DNA of 64,000 nt from the NCBI GenBank assembly GCA_035760965.1, contig DASTRY010000073.1:31609-95608 (forward strand), given 5' to 3'. This document shows positions 52,991 to 64,000 of the stretch, piece by piece (the stretch's first letter is position 1; each line of letters begins with the position of its first letter). The translations under genes and the position numbers were made by a program. The notes beneath the pieces are model-generated. The model saw only the letters and a list, made by a program, of their open reading frames with translations. It was not told the origin of the DNA and ran no database searches. The DNA comes from JADGHX01 sp035760965. Lineage in GTDB: Bacteria; Pseudomonadota; Gammaproteobacteria; Steroidobacterales; Steroidobacteraceae.

Positions 52991-53920
52991 TCAGGCCGCC
53001 CGACCGGAGGCGGCCGCGATTTCCCGGTCCCAGTACGGCGCATCGCCGCCGAAGACCGCCGCGAAATAGTCGACGAATGCGCGCACCTTCGGCGGCACCA
53101 GGCGGCGACCGGGGTACACGCAGTAGATGTTGACGTCGGAGGCACCGGCATACTCGGGCAGCACGCGCTTCAAGGTGCCGAGCTTCAGCTCGTTGGCGAT
53201 ATCCCACGTCGAACGGAAGCCGATGCCCAGGCCGCTCAAGACGGCTTCGCGCACCACTTCGCTCGAATTGGTCTGCAGACTGCTCTGCGGTTTGAACACG
53301 ACAAGACCGTTGGGGCCTTCGAGCCGCCACACGACGAGCGGAGTCGCGGCGAGCAGGCGATGCTCGTGCAGCTCGTCGAGCGTGCGCGGGGCGCCGTACT
53401 TCTGCAGATACGCCGGCGATGCACAGAGCACGCGGCGGTTCGGCGCGAGGCGCCGCGCGATCAAACCCGAGTCGGGCAGGGTACCGATGCGGACGGCGAC
53501 ATCGAAGGCGCCGCCATTGAGGTCCACGTAGTCGTCGCTCAGGTCCACGAGCAGCTTCAGCTCGGGATTCTGATCGAGGAAATGCTTGAGGCGCGGCGCG
53601 ACGTGCAGCCGTCCGAATGCGGTCGGCAGCGAGATGCGCAGCAGCCCGCGCGGCCGCAGGTTGTCGCTGATCGCGACGCTTTCCGCGTCTTCGACCGCGG
53701 CGAGCACGGTGAGCACGCGCTCGTAGAAGCTCTGGCCGACTTCCGTCGCCGTGAGACGCCGCGTGGTGCGATGGAGCAGCTTCACGCCGAGGCGATCCTC
53801 GAGGCGCGTGAGGCGCTTCGAGATCATCGCCGGCGTCGACGACAGCTCGCGTGCGACGGCCGAGAGGCTGCCGGCCTTGATGACGCGGGCGAAGATTTCG
53901 TAGTCGAGCAGGTCGGCCAT
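52991..53920 (-). CDS. LysR family transcriptional regulator
   Basis: This 309-residue protein starts at ATG 53920 (M-A-D-L-L-D-Y-E-I-F), giving the usual LysR length; the frame is open 22 codons further up. The N-terminal winged helix (residues ~1-60) has S-L-S-A-V-A-R-E-L and the recognition segment I-S-K-R-L-T-R-L-E-D-R-L-G, followed by L-L-H-R-T-T-R-R-L. The substrate-binding domain (~90-290) contains R-I-G-T-L-P-D-S and G-L-G-I-G-F. It resembles the CrgA-like subgroup that responds to small aromatics or acids. It lies 159 bp after TonB receptor 2 on the same strand; no divergent target is visible. Confidence 0.93.
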   Translation of the reverse strand: MADLLDYEIFARVIKAGSLSAVARELSSTPAMISKRLTRLEDRLGVKLLHRTTRRLTATEVGQSFYERVLTVLAAVEDAESVAISDNLRPRGLLRISLPTAFGRLHVAPRLKHFLDQNPELKLLVDLSDDYVDLNGGAFDVAVRIGTLPDSGLIARRLAPNRRVLCASPAYLQKYGAPRTLDELHEHRLLAATPLVVWRLEGPNGLVVFKPQSSLQTNSSEVVREAVLSGLGIGFRSTWDIANELKLGTLKRVLPEYAGASDVNIYCVYPGRRLVPPKVRAFVDYFAAVFGGDAPYWDREIAAASGRAA

Positions 53921-54026
53921 CGATCCGTCGGTGCAGCGGCTCGCAAGGGGAGCGCGCCCCCCGCGGATGATACGAAGTATTGCCATGTAGAACTCTACCT
54001 ATTTAGAGGGTGCAGGCAAGCGGAAA

Positions 54027-54059
54027 GAGGGAGGCCGCGCCCGTCCCGGACGCGGCCTC
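54027..54059 (-). terminator. Terminator of TonB receptor 2
   Basis: A 13-bp stem (54031-54043 with 54047-54059) with a 3-base loop, 20 bp after the receptor stop. The single non-Watson-Crick pair (40/50) is G-U in minus-strand RNA but C-A in plus-strand RNA, which fits minus-strand use. The following bases are pyrimidine-rich (CCCTCTTTCC). Confidence 0.7.
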
Positions 54060-54079
54060 GAGGAGGGCGGCCTGTGCCG

Positions 54080-57000
54080 CTAGAAGGTCATCCGCACGCC
54101 GATGCGGTACATCCTGCCGAGAGTGTCGAAGAACGTGGCGTTCGTCCCGCCGTTGGCGTTGGCCAGACCGAACGCGGTGATGCCGCTCGCGAACGGCGGC
54201 TGCTTGTCGAAGAGGTTGTCCACCACCCCGAAGACCTGCAGCCCGTTCACCATGCCGAGATTCTCGAAGTTGTACGTCCCGCTGAGCGTGAACAACTCGT
54301 AGCTCGGCACGCGAGTGCGCGGGAGTACCGGGTTGCCCACTGCGTTCACGCCGCCCGTCGGGTTGTTGTAGTCCATGATGCCGTGGCTGAGGAAGCGCAT
54401 CTGCATCGTCACGCTGGCCGGACCCTGCTGGTAGGTGCCGGTCAGGCTGCCCGTCCACTTCGGCTGCGGCTGGTTGTCCGAGAGGAACGAGTTCGCATTG
54501 CCCGTCTGGCCGACGATGTTGACGCGCGGCGAGCGTGGCGTCGCCTGGAACTCCTGACGCCACATGTTCTCGGCGAGCAGACGGAACGTGAGATTCGCAC
54601 CGTTGCCGAGCTGCTTGTTGTACGAGCCCGAGAAATCCAGGCCCTTGAACTTGTAGCCCGCGCCGTTGAACGAGAGCGCGTGGAACTCCTGGATTCCCTG
54701 CAGCACGCGACCGTCCACCGAGGTGTAGGTCGTGCCGTCGAAGGTGATCTGCGAGCAGAGCACCGGATCCTGCCGAATCTGACAGCCATCGAGCGTATCG
54801 CGCACGTTGGCCTGCTGGATCGCATCCTTGATGTTGATCCGGAAATAGTCGACCGAGAACTGCAGGCCTTCGAAGAAGCTCTGCGGCGTCAGCACGATGC
54901 CGAACGTCGTGGTATCGGATTTCTCCGGCTTCACGTCCGGATTGCCCTCGAGGTGCCACGTGCACGGATCGGTGCCGAACGGGTTTCCGGGCGGCGCGCA
55001 GTAGCCGAAGATGCCGCCCGCGCCGATGATCTGCCCGTAGTACAGCTCGCGGAAGTTGCCCGCACGCGCATCGCGCGATTGGCTGCCGCGGAAGCGGATC
55101 GAATCCACGACGTCCCACAGCGCGCTGATCTTCCACGTCGTGAGATTGTGCGTGCGATGCAGACCCGTCGTGCCCGCGAGGCCCTGGTTGCGGTACTTCG
55201 ACTGGCGGGCTGCCACGTCGAAGTTCAGCTTCTTGAAGCCCGGCACGTCCTTCACGATCGGAAGATTCGTCTCGACGTAGGCCTCGTCGACCTTCACGTC
55301 GCCCGAGAACGGCTCGCCGTACTGGATGAGATAGTCGGCGCGGATGTAGCTCGGCAGATCGGGCTGCAGGTTGTGGCCGAGCTCGTCGCGATGCTCGTAA
55401 CCCACGGCGCCCTGGATCTCCCCTGCGCCCCAGCCCCGGAACAGCGTGCCGCTCGCGTTGATCGCGGCGACCTGTTGCGTGTACGTGAGGCGCTCGTCGA
55501 GATCGCCGAAGATGTAGTCGTGCTGCGCCTGAGTGAGCGGCTGGTTGCCGAACACGCTGACCGGCACGCACGCCGCCACCAACGCCGGATCGATGCCCAC
55601 CGGAATGGTTGCACCCGGCAACTGCGAGGCGCAGACAATGTTGCCGTTGGCATCCAAGGCCGCATTCAACGCGAGCGACGTTGCATTGTTGTGCAGGTTG
55701 TCGTGGACGAGCTGCTCCCGATTGGTGCGGCCGATCTGGTAGTAGCCGTCCCACGTCCACGAAGAATCGCCGAACTTGCCGTCGAGCCCGATCGACGCGC
55801 GCCGCACGCGCGTCGTGAAGCGCGTGAACGAATCGGACTGATCGTTCCAGGACTTCTGAGCGAGCGCGAATGGCACGCCCGCGGCCGCCAGTACCGGTGC
55901 GGCGAATGGGTTCGCCGGTGTGACCGCGACGAAGTTGCTGTTCAACGCAGCCGTTTGGTTGATGGTTTCGACGTTGCCGTACGAGGCATCCGCGTTCAGG
56001 TTCAGTGAATCCGTGAGCGCGAAGCGGAACGTGGCGGAGGCGACCTTGCGATCGACGGGCGCACGCAAATTGGTGCGCTGGTAGATCGGCACGCCGTCAC
56101 CCCCCGGCACGGTGTTCATGGGGCTCGGCAGCGCGGGGCAGGGCGGTATGCCGGCCGTGCCGAAGAACGGCGGTCCGGGATTCAGCGTGCAGGTGCCCGT
56201 CGGATCCGGCGCCCCGAGTCCCGAAGCGTACGGTTCCTGACCCAGCGTGAAGTTCGTGACGCCGGTGCCGTTGGCGTTCGATTGGTACACGGTGTTCGGG
56301 CCGGAACGCACGCCGAAGAGCACGCCGGTCTCGCTCACCTGGTTGGCGCGCAGATTCTCGCCGACGAGGTACGTCGGTCCGTTGCCGTTCGTGTTCTGTG
56401 TGTTCTGGAAGAAGCCGACGTTCTTTCGGCAGAAGTCGCGCGCGTCCACGCAGCCGAGCGCATCGAGATCCTCCCACTCGGCGCCGATCACGAAGTGCCC
56501 GCGGTCTTCCGCGAAGCCATGACCGAACGCAGCGGCCACGTGCTTGTCCTTCGCGTCGTTGTGCCCGGACTGCTGGTAGTCCATGTCGACGCGGCCACCT
56601 TCCATCTTCGTGTTCAGGAAGATGTTCTGCGTGCCTGCCACCGCGCCCGAGCCGTACGCCGCCGAGGCACCGCCCGTCACCGAGTCGACGCGCTCGATCA
56701 GGATCGACGGAATGAAGTTCAGATCGACGCCGTCGCCCTGATTGGTCGGCACGAAGCGGCGCGTGTTGACCAGCGTCAGTGTGCGGCTGCCGAAGAATGG
56801 GTTGAGGCCGCGCAGGTTCGCGATCGTCGAGCCCGTGAAGAAGTTGGCGTTGCCGGTCGTCGTCGGCGTGTTGTTCGAGATGTTCGACGGCAATTGCGTG
56901 ATCGCCGCGCCGACATTGACGATGCCGAGATTCTGCAGATAGGACGAGTCGACGACCGTCGTCGGATTGGGTGTATCGAAATCGGTCGTGCGACGGATGC

Positions 57001-57238
57001 GGGAGCCGGTGACCGTGACCTCGTCGAGAGTCTGGGTATTGGCGGCCGTCGTATCGGCGGGTGTTGCAGGTGCCTGTTGCGCCCACGCCGCGCCGGAGAG
57101 CGTCATCGAGATGGCGGCGGCGCATAACGCTACGCCGGGCGGTGAGTTTCGGGAAATCGTCGAATGGTTCACGCGAGCGTTGCGCTCGGTCGCTGCTGCG
57201 CGTAGCGCGTCGGCTACGGCAAGGCGTATCAACTTCAT
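54080..57238 (-). CDS. TonB-dependent outer-membrane receptor 2
   Basis: This 1052-residue protein starts at ATG 57238 with GGAGGGGG upstream. The long signal sequence ends near A-W-A-Q (~54). The box region is L-D-E-V-T-V-T-G-S-R. The plug (~75-205) repeats receptor 1 nearly word for word (T-T-D-F-D-T-P-N-P-T-T-V-V-D-S-S). The barrel closes with R-I-G-V-R-M-T-F and the terminal Phe. Loops contain several Cys pairs and a Pro-rich insert near residue 360-390. The ligand is unknown and probably related to that of receptor 1. It lies 233 bp downstream of PQQ dehydrogenase copy 4 and 159 bp ahead of LysR. Confidence 0.93.
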   Translation of the reverse strand: MKLIRLAVADALRAAATERNARVNHSTISRNSPPGVALCAAAISMTLSGAAWAQQAPATPADTTAANTQTLDEVTVTGSRIRRTTDFDTPNPTTVVDSSYLQNLGIVNVGAAITQLPSNISNNTPTTTGNANFFTGSTIANLRGLNPFFGSRTLTLVNTRRFVPTNQGDGVDLNFIPSILIERVDSVTGGASAAYGSGAVAGTQNIFLNTKMEGGRVDMDYQQSGHNDAKDKHVAAAFGHGFAEDRGHFVIGAEWEDLDALGCVDARDFCRKNVGFFQNTQNTNGNGPTYLVGENLRANQVSETGVLFGVRSGPNTVYQSNANGTGVTNFTLGQEPYASGLGAPDPTGTCTLNPGPPFFGTAGIPPCPALPSPMNTVPGGDGVPIYQRTNLRAPVDRKVASATFRFALTDSLNLNADASYGNVETINQTAALNSNFVAVTPANPFAAPVLAAAGVPFALAQKSWNDQSDSFTRFTTRVRRASIGLDGKFGDSSWTWDGYYQIGRTNREQLVHDNLHNNATSLALNAALDANGNIVCASQLPGATIPVGIDPALVAACVPVSVFGNQPLTQAQHDYIFGDLDERLTYTQQVAAINASGTLFRGWGAGEIQGAVGYEHRDELGHNLQPDLPSYIRADYLIQYGEPFSGDVKVDEAYVETNLPIVKDVPGFKKLNFDVAARQSKYRNQGLAGTTGLHRTHNLTTWKISALWDVVDSIRFRGSQSRDARAGNFRELYYGQIIGAGGIFGYCAPPGNPFGTDPCTWHLEGNPDVKPEKSDTTTFGIVLTPQSFFEGLQFSVDYFRINIKDAIQQANVRDTLDGCQIRQDPVLCSQITFDGTTYTSVDGRVLQGIQEFHALSFNGAGYKFKGLDFSGSYNKQLGNGANLTFRLLAENMWRQEFQATPRSPRVNIVGQTGNANSFLSDNQPQPKWTGSLTGTYQQGPASVTMQMRFLSHGIMDYNNPTGGVNAVGNPVLPRTRVPSYELFTLSGTYNFENLGMVNGLQVFGVVDNLFDKQPPFASGITAFGLANANGGTNATFFDTLGRMYRIGVRMTF

Positions 57239-57358
57239 GGGTCCCCCTCCTCATGAGATACAGATGTCGATTCAAATAGAAAAACCCGTGCTCGAATGCT
57301 TCCTTCGATTGGTTGCGGATGACCTGTGCCGACGGTTCGATTATTGCGACGTGTGAGT

Positions 57359-57383
57359 TGCACGCAGCAACTCGCTGCGTGCA
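57359..57383. repeat. Perfect inverted repeat between PQQ dehydrogenase 4 and TonB receptor 2
   Basis: TGCACGCAGC and GCTGCGTGCA arms (10 bp each) with a 5-base spacer, about 120 bp upstream of the receptor start and 89 bp after the dehydrogenase stop. No T-run follows on the minus strand. It may be an operator or an RNA hairpin that separates expression of the two genes. Confidence 0.45.
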
Positions 57384-57471
57384 CGACGACCGCTGCGCGG
57401 CGGATGCAGGAATTCCACGCGCGCGGTGGCGCCGACAGGAGCAGTCTTGTCGATCCTTGCGCGCGTTGTGC

Positions 57472-59532
57472 TCAGCGCGCTACAAGCGCGAGAACGTACG
57501 CCGTGAGATCTTGCAGGGCGTCGGCAGAAAGCGACGCGCCGAAGGCGGGCATGTCGTTGCGCCCGTGGGTTACGACGTTCGCGATCGTCTCCGCGGTGAG
57601 CTTCGAGGTGAGTGGCGCGCCGCCGTGAGTGCCGCCGCTACCGTTCTCGCCGTGACAGACGACACACGTGGTCGTGTAGAGCTCTTTGCCTCGTTGGACG
57701 TTAATCGCACGCGCGGCCGGTGCGGCGGCGACGGGCGGCGCTCCCATGCGTTGCGGGCCGACCGGGTCCGCCGAGCCCTTCGGTAACGAATCGATCGTGC
57801 CGTCGAGCGAGAAGAGCCACAGGCCATCGTTGCGTTTGCTGCCCGCGAGCGCGGTTCCGCCGGCGAGCACGACTACGTACTCCCGCCCTCGATACTCGAA
57901 GACCGATGCGGGCGCGTTCACGCCGCCATCCGTCTGGAATTCCCACAGCTTCTTGCCGTTGCTCTTGTCGAGCGCGGTGAAGCGTCCGTCGTTGCGGCCG
58001 ACGAAAACGAGCCCGCCTGCGGTCGTCACGGAGCCGCTGTAGCACTGATCGACCCACTGCTGGCGCCACGCGATGCGATTCGTCTTCAGATCGATCGCTG
58101 CGAACACCCCGCGCCGTGGCGCGGCGAAGCGCGCGACGACACTGCCCGAATAGAGTGCGCCGGGCTCGACCGGATAGTCCGGATCGCCGCCGACCGCGCC
58201 CCACAGCGCGTCGGTCGCGCAGATGAACATGCGATTCGTTTCCGGATCATACGAGCTCGGCGGCCAGTTCACGGCCGCGAGCGGCTTCCACACGGCAGGC
58301 GTCTTCGTGAACGGCGTGAAGATCCGCCCCTCGTTGATGAGCTCGAAGCCCTCCGGTGCCATATCGATAAATTGCGGCACGATCGCATCGCCGACCGGGA
58401 AGGGTTGGGTGGGCGAAGTGAACTGCTGCGGCTCCTGCATCACCGGCGTTTCGTGCACGCCGAGGAGCGGCTTGCCGTCGGTACGGTCGAGGATATAGAC
58501 CCAGCCGGTCTTGCCCGCTTGCGCGAGCGCCTTGCGCATCTTCCCGTCGTAGAGCGCGTCGAACAGGATGACGGGATTCGGCGCGTCGTAGTCCCACAGG
58601 TCGTGGTGCACTTCCTGGAAGTGCCAGCGATAGCGACCCGTCTTCGCGTCGATGGCGACGATCGACGAGCTGAAGAGATTGTCGCCGGGACGCAGGTGCC
58701 CATTCAGCACGGGCCCGGGATTCGCGGTCGAGAAATAGATGAGTCCGAGCTCGGGATCGACGGCCGGCGTCTGCCAGATCGCCGCGCCACCGTACTTCCA
58801 CACGTCGCTGTTCTGCGGCCAGGTGTCGTGCCCGAACTCACCCGGGCCCGGCACGGTGTAGAACGTCCAACGCAGCGTGCCCGTCTTCGCGTCATAGGCT
58901 TTGAGGCGTCCACGCGTGCCGAGGTCGCTGCCCGCGAAGCCGGTGATGACGAGACCGTTGTAATAGAGTGGCGCGCTCGCGATGGCGTAACCGAGCTTCG
59001 GGTCCTCCGCCTGGATCGACCAGACGACGCGACCGGTCTGCTGATCGAGCGCGACGAGCTTCGCATCGAGCTGCCCGACGAAGATCTTGCCATCGCCGAT
59101 GCCGAGACCGCGCCCGACCCACGAGCAGCACGGGCGCGCCACTTTCGGGTCGATGTGCGCCTCGTATTCCCACAGCACCTTGCCGGTCTCGACGGACACG
59201 GCGAACGCATCGTTCTCGCCGGTCATGATGTACACGACGCCGTCGTACACGATGGGCTGCGCCTGATTGCCGCTGCGCGGGGAGAGGCCCGAGCCGTTGA
59301 GCGATGCGCGCCAGCTCGCCTTCAAGCGCGCGACGTTGTCGCGATTGATCTGATCGAGCGGCGAGTAGCGCTGGTTCGCGAGATTGCCGCCGTTCGTGAG
59401 CCAGCCGGTGCGCGGCAGCGCCGTCAGCTCCGCCGCGCGAAACGCGGGCGCTCGGGCCGGCAGCGCGCTCTCGTCGGCGAGGGTCGCGCCCGATATCCAA
59501 AGAGATACAGCCAGCGCCAGAGCTCTCTTCAT
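57472..59532 (-). CDS. PQQ-dependent dehydrogenase with C-terminal cytochrome c (copy 4)
   Basis: This 686-residue protein starts at ATG 59532 (GAAGAGAACG ahead); the open frame above it is non-coding. The signal peptide is 1-~19. The propeller starts W-L-T-N-G-G-N-L-A-N-Q-R-Y-S-P. The vicinal disulfide Cys135-Cys136 lies in R-P-C-C-S-W-V-G-R-G-L. The catalytic segment is W-D-Y-D-A-P-N-P-V, and the haem motif is C623-V-V-C-H627. It is close in wording to copy 3 (35606), with matching runs over most of the propeller. A periplasmic alcohol/aldehyde oxidase function is expected. It is divergent from TonB receptor 3 across 205 bp that must hold both promoters. Confidence 0.93.
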   Translation of the reverse strand: MKRALALAVSLWISGATLADESALPARAPAFRAAELTALPRTGWLTNGGNLANQRYSPLDQINRDNVARLKASWRASLNGSGLSPRSGNQAQPIVYDGVVYIMTGENDAFAVSVETGKVLWEYEAHIDPKVARPCCSWVGRGLGIGDGKIFVGQLDAKLVALDQQTGRVVWSIQAEDPKLGYAIASAPLYYNGLVITGFAGSDLGTRGRLKAYDAKTGTLRWTFYTVPGPGEFGHDTWPQNSDVWKYGGAAIWQTPAVDPELGLIYFSTANPGPVLNGHLRPGDNLFSSSIVAIDAKTGRYRWHFQEVHHDLWDYDAPNPVILFDALYDGKMRKALAQAGKTGWVYILDRTDGKPLLGVHETPVMQEPQQFTSPTQPFPVGDAIVPQFIDMAPEGFELINEGRIFTPFTKTPAVWKPLAAVNWPPSSYDPETNRMFICATDALWGAVGGDPDYPVEPGALYSGSVVARFAAPRRGVFAAIDLKTNRIAWRQQWVDQCYSGSVTTAGGLVFVGRNDGRFTALDKSNGKKLWEFQTDGGVNAPASVFEYRGREYVVVLAGGTALAGSKRNDGLWLFSLDGTIDSLPKGSADPVGPQRMGAPPVAAAPAARAINVQRGKELYTTTCVVCHGENGSGGTHGGAPLTSKLTAETIANVVTHGRNDMPAFGASLSADALQDLTAYVLALVAR

Positions 59533-59737
59533 CGTTCTCTTCTCGTCGTTGGTGGATGCAACGAGTTCGGACTGTAGGGCGTGGGCGCAACGAACGCCAA
59601 CGACGCGGCGCTTCTGCAAACCGGCTGGTGGAGATGTGCGCCGCGGCTCCTTGCCGCGCATCGATTGCCGACGGCATGCTGAACGAGACGATCCACAGAG
59701 ATCGGTTTCATGGTCTGAAGTCGCAGAAGGGGGGGCT

Positions 59738-62308
<2,571 letters not shown>

Positions 62309-62378
62309 TACTCTCGAAGCGGTGTGGCCGTCGGCGCGGGTTCTGCCGGCGGCACACCCTCGCTCAGGAGATTCGACG

Positions 62379-63833
62379 ATGTCAGTGGATTTCAGGGGTC
62401 ACCCGATGTTTCCCCCGGGGTTCAACAGCCCCACGCGCTTTGAGGCCGACGTCTACGACTGCGAGGTGTGGGGTGAGATCCCGAAGGACATCGAGGGCAA
62501 CTTCTATCGCATGCAGTGCGATTTCGAGTACCGCCCGCCCCAGAACGAGTGGCTGACGGGCTTCAACGGCGACGGACACGTGAGCCGCTTCCGCTTCGCG
62601 AACGGCTCGGTCGACTACCGCGGCCGCTACGTGAAGACGGCACGCCTCGAGGCCGAGCGCGCGGCGCGCCGGCGCCTCTTCGGTGTGTATCGCAACAAGT
62701 TCACCGACGACCCGAGCGTCGCCAACATCAATCGCTCGGCCGCGAACACGCACATCTACTGGCACGGCGGCAAGATGTTCGTGCTCAAGGAGGATTCGCT
62801 GCCGTACACCGTGGACCCGCAGACGCTCGAGACGCTCGGCGACTGGGACTTCAACGGCAAGTACACCGCGAAGACGATGTCGGCGCATCCGAAGATTGAT
62901 CCCGTGAACGGCAACATGATCGCGTACGGCTATCAGGCGAAGGGCGATCTCACGACGGACATCGCGGTTTACGAGATCAATCCGCAGGGCGAGATCATCA
63001 AAGAGGTCTGGCTCAAGTCGCCGTACCTCGGGATCATTCACGACATCGCGGTGACGCAGAAATACGTGCTGATCCCGGTGATCGCGCGCACCACGAGCCT
63101 CGAGCGGCTGAAGTCCGGCGAGCCGATGTGGGAGTGGAACGGCAATCTGCCGACGCTCGTCGGCATTCTGCCGCGCGACGGCGACGCCAAGGATGTCCGC
63201 TGGTACAAGGGGCCGGCCCGCAACACGCTGCATTTCCTCAATGCCACCGATCGCGGCAGCAAGATCACCATGGAGCTGCCGACGTCGAGCGGCGAGCGCG
63301 ATCCCTCGCAGATCCGCCGCTGGACGTTCGATCTCAAGAACAAGAAGAAGGAGCCGGAATTCCAGGAGGAGGTCGTGTCGACGACCCCTGGCATCCTGCC
63401 GCGCATGGACGATCGCTTCCTCTCGCTCGACTATCGCTATGCGTTCCTCGGCAGCCGCGACGACAGCCGGCCGCCGGACACCAAGCGTGCCCCCGGCATG
63501 ACCGGACCGTTCCGGCCGAGCAACGTCATGCAGCGGCTCGATGTGCGCACGGGTGAGATCAAGCAGTGCTTCGTCGAGCCGGTGCAGAGCTTGCAGGAGA
63601 ACTGCTTCGTGCCGCGCAAGAATGCGAAAGGCGAGGGCGACGGCTACGTCATGGCGATCGCAAGCAACTACGAGTCGATGACGTCGGACCTGGTGATCGC
63701 CGATGCGCAGCGGCTCGAAGAGGGCGTGATCGCAACAGTGAAGCTGCCGTTCCGCCTGCGCAGCGGCACGCACACGAACTGGTTCGCGGCGTCGTCGCTG
63801 CCGCCGGTTCCCGGAAAGGATGAGCTCGCATGA
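62379..63833 (+). CDS. Carotenoid cleavage dioxygenase family enzyme
   Basis: This 484-residue protein starts at ATG 62379 with AGGAG 9 nt upstream. It has the seven-bladed RPE65/carotenoid-oxygenase fold. The four Fe(II)-binding His are all present: H170 (S-A-H-P-K), H221 (I-I-H-D-I), H285 (T-L-H-F-L) and H465 (G-T-H-T-N-W). G-N-F-Y-R-M-Q near the N-terminus is also typical. Family members cleave C=C bonds of carotenoids, apocarotenoids, stilbenes or isoeugenol-like lignin aromatics using O2. No signal peptide is seen, so it is probably cytoplasmic. The stop overlaps the start of the next Tat-exported gene by 4 bp. Confidence 0.93.
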   Translation: MSVDFRGHPMFPPGFNSPTRFEADVYDCEVWGEIPKDIEGNFYRMQCDFEYRPPQNEWLTGFNGDGHVSRFRFANGSVDYRGRYVKTARLEAERAARRRLFGVYRNKFTDDPSVANINRSAANTHIYWHGGKMFVLKEDSLPYTVDPQTLETLGDWDFNGKYTAKTMSAHPKIDPVNGNMIAYGYQAKGDLTTDIAVYEINPQGEIIKEVWLKSPYLGIIHDIAVTQKYVLIPVIARTTSLERLKSGEPMWEWNGNLPTLVGILPRDGDAKDVRWYKGPARNTLHFLNATDRGSKITMELPTSSGERDPSQIRRWTFDLKNKKKEPEFQEEVVSTTPGILPRMDDRFLSLDYRYAFLGSRDDSRPPDTKRAPGMTGPFRPSNVMQRLDVRTGEIKQCFVEPVQSLQENCFVPRKNAKGEGDGYVMAIASNYESMTSDLVIADAQRLEEGVIATVKLPFRLRSGTHTNWFAASSLPPVPGKDELA

Positions 63834-64000
63834 TGCTTTTCGAGGCGCAGGCCGCAGAGCCTCGCGAGGAAGACCGGCTCACGATGGACCGTCGCTCCTT
63901 TCTCGGGGGCGTGGGACTCGTGGCCGGCGCGGTGATGGCCAGCTCGCTCGTGCCGCTCACGACCGTGCACGCAGTCGCGCAGCTGCCGGCGACACCTGCT
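63830..64000 (+). CDS. Tat-exported protein, N-terminus only (cut by window end)
   Basis: Fifty-seven codons are visible from ATG 63830, with AAAGGATGAG ahead. The start overlaps the dioxygenase stop (ATGA). After about 18 charged residues comes a twin-arginine motif, M-D-R-R-S-F-L-G-G-V-G, a hydrophobic core and a likely cleavage site near V-H-A-V-A-Q. The mature protein lies beyond the window, so its function cannot be given. Coupling to the carotenoid-oxygenase gene suggests a periplasmic cofactor-containing partner. Confidence 0.8.
   Translation, partial: MMLFEAQAAEPREEDRLTMDRRSFLGGVGLVAGAVMASSLVPLTTVHAVAQLPATPA

Noticed and set aside
52832..56008. 1058-codon plus-strand open frame opposite LysR and TonB receptor 2
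   Set aside because: Reads as Arg/Ala/Val-rich antisense of well-supported genes; no recognisable motif.

Overview
The window is 64 kb of GC-rich, densely coded DNA from what looks like a free-living, aerobic Gram-negative proteobacterium. The evidence is three large TonB-dependent outer-membrane receptors, a cytochrome c', a cytochrome b561-type membrane protein, many Sec and Tat signal peptides, a LysR regulator and four PQQ quinohemoprotein dehydrogenases. The gene repertoire resembles gammaproteobacteria of the Steroidobacter/Xanthomonadales type. That placement is an inference from gene content, because there is no rRNA or other marker here. No tRNA, rRNA, CRISPR array, transposase or integrase was seen.

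Region 1 (1-3.1 kb) holds the 3' end of a MacB/FtsX-type ABC permease, an aldo/keto reductase and a Tat-exported Gfo/Idh/MocA oxidoreductase. Region 2 (3.2-17.6 kb, minus strand) is a tightly packed eight-gene cluster: DUF4159, a von Willebrand A (vWA)/glutamine-amidotransferase-like protein, a caspase-fold protein lacking its expected Cys, a TPR-peptidase MA protein, a MoxR AAA+ ATPase, DUF58, a BatA/vWA protein and a 1300-residue DUF4175 protein. MoxR-vWA sets generally act as chaperones for other protein complexes. Region 3 (17.7-25 kb) has an exported methyltransferase-like protein, a threonine dehydratase-type PLP enzyme, a first PQQ dehydrogenase, a small unknown gene, and a DUF2207-LemA pair.

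Region 4 (25-48 kb) is the most striking. Two paralogous copies of one four-gene module lie about 9 kb apart: an exported metallo-beta-lactamase-fold protein (MBL), a DUF1592-family protein with two c-type haem motifs, a Tat-type DUF1552 protein, and an ankyrin-repeat protein with a Sec signal peptide. The second copy is a plain co-directional operon. In the first, the MBL gene is divergent and a PQQ dehydrogenase converges on it. Between the copies lies a minus-strand run of a metabolite:H+ symporter-type MFS transporter, a TPP-dependent decarboxylase/carboligase-like enzyme and another PQQ dehydrogenase, followed by DUF899 and DUF2182 genes.

Region 5 (48-64 kb) carries two closely related TonB receptors on opposite strands, the cytochrome b561-like and cytochrome c' genes facing each other across a strong terminator, a LysR regulator, a fourth PQQ dehydrogenase, a third TonB receptor of a different type, a carotenoid-cleavage-dioxygenase-family enzyme and the start of a Tat-exported protein cut by the window end.

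Read together, regions 3-5 look like a periplasmic oxidation locus. The receptors would import a large or hydrophobic compound, PQQ dehydrogenases with fused cytochrome domains would oxidise alcohol or aldehyde groups, haem and Tat proteins of unknown role (DUF1592/DUF1552) would work beside them, and the TPP enzyme and MFS transporter would handle products inside the cell. The substrate cannot be named from sequence.
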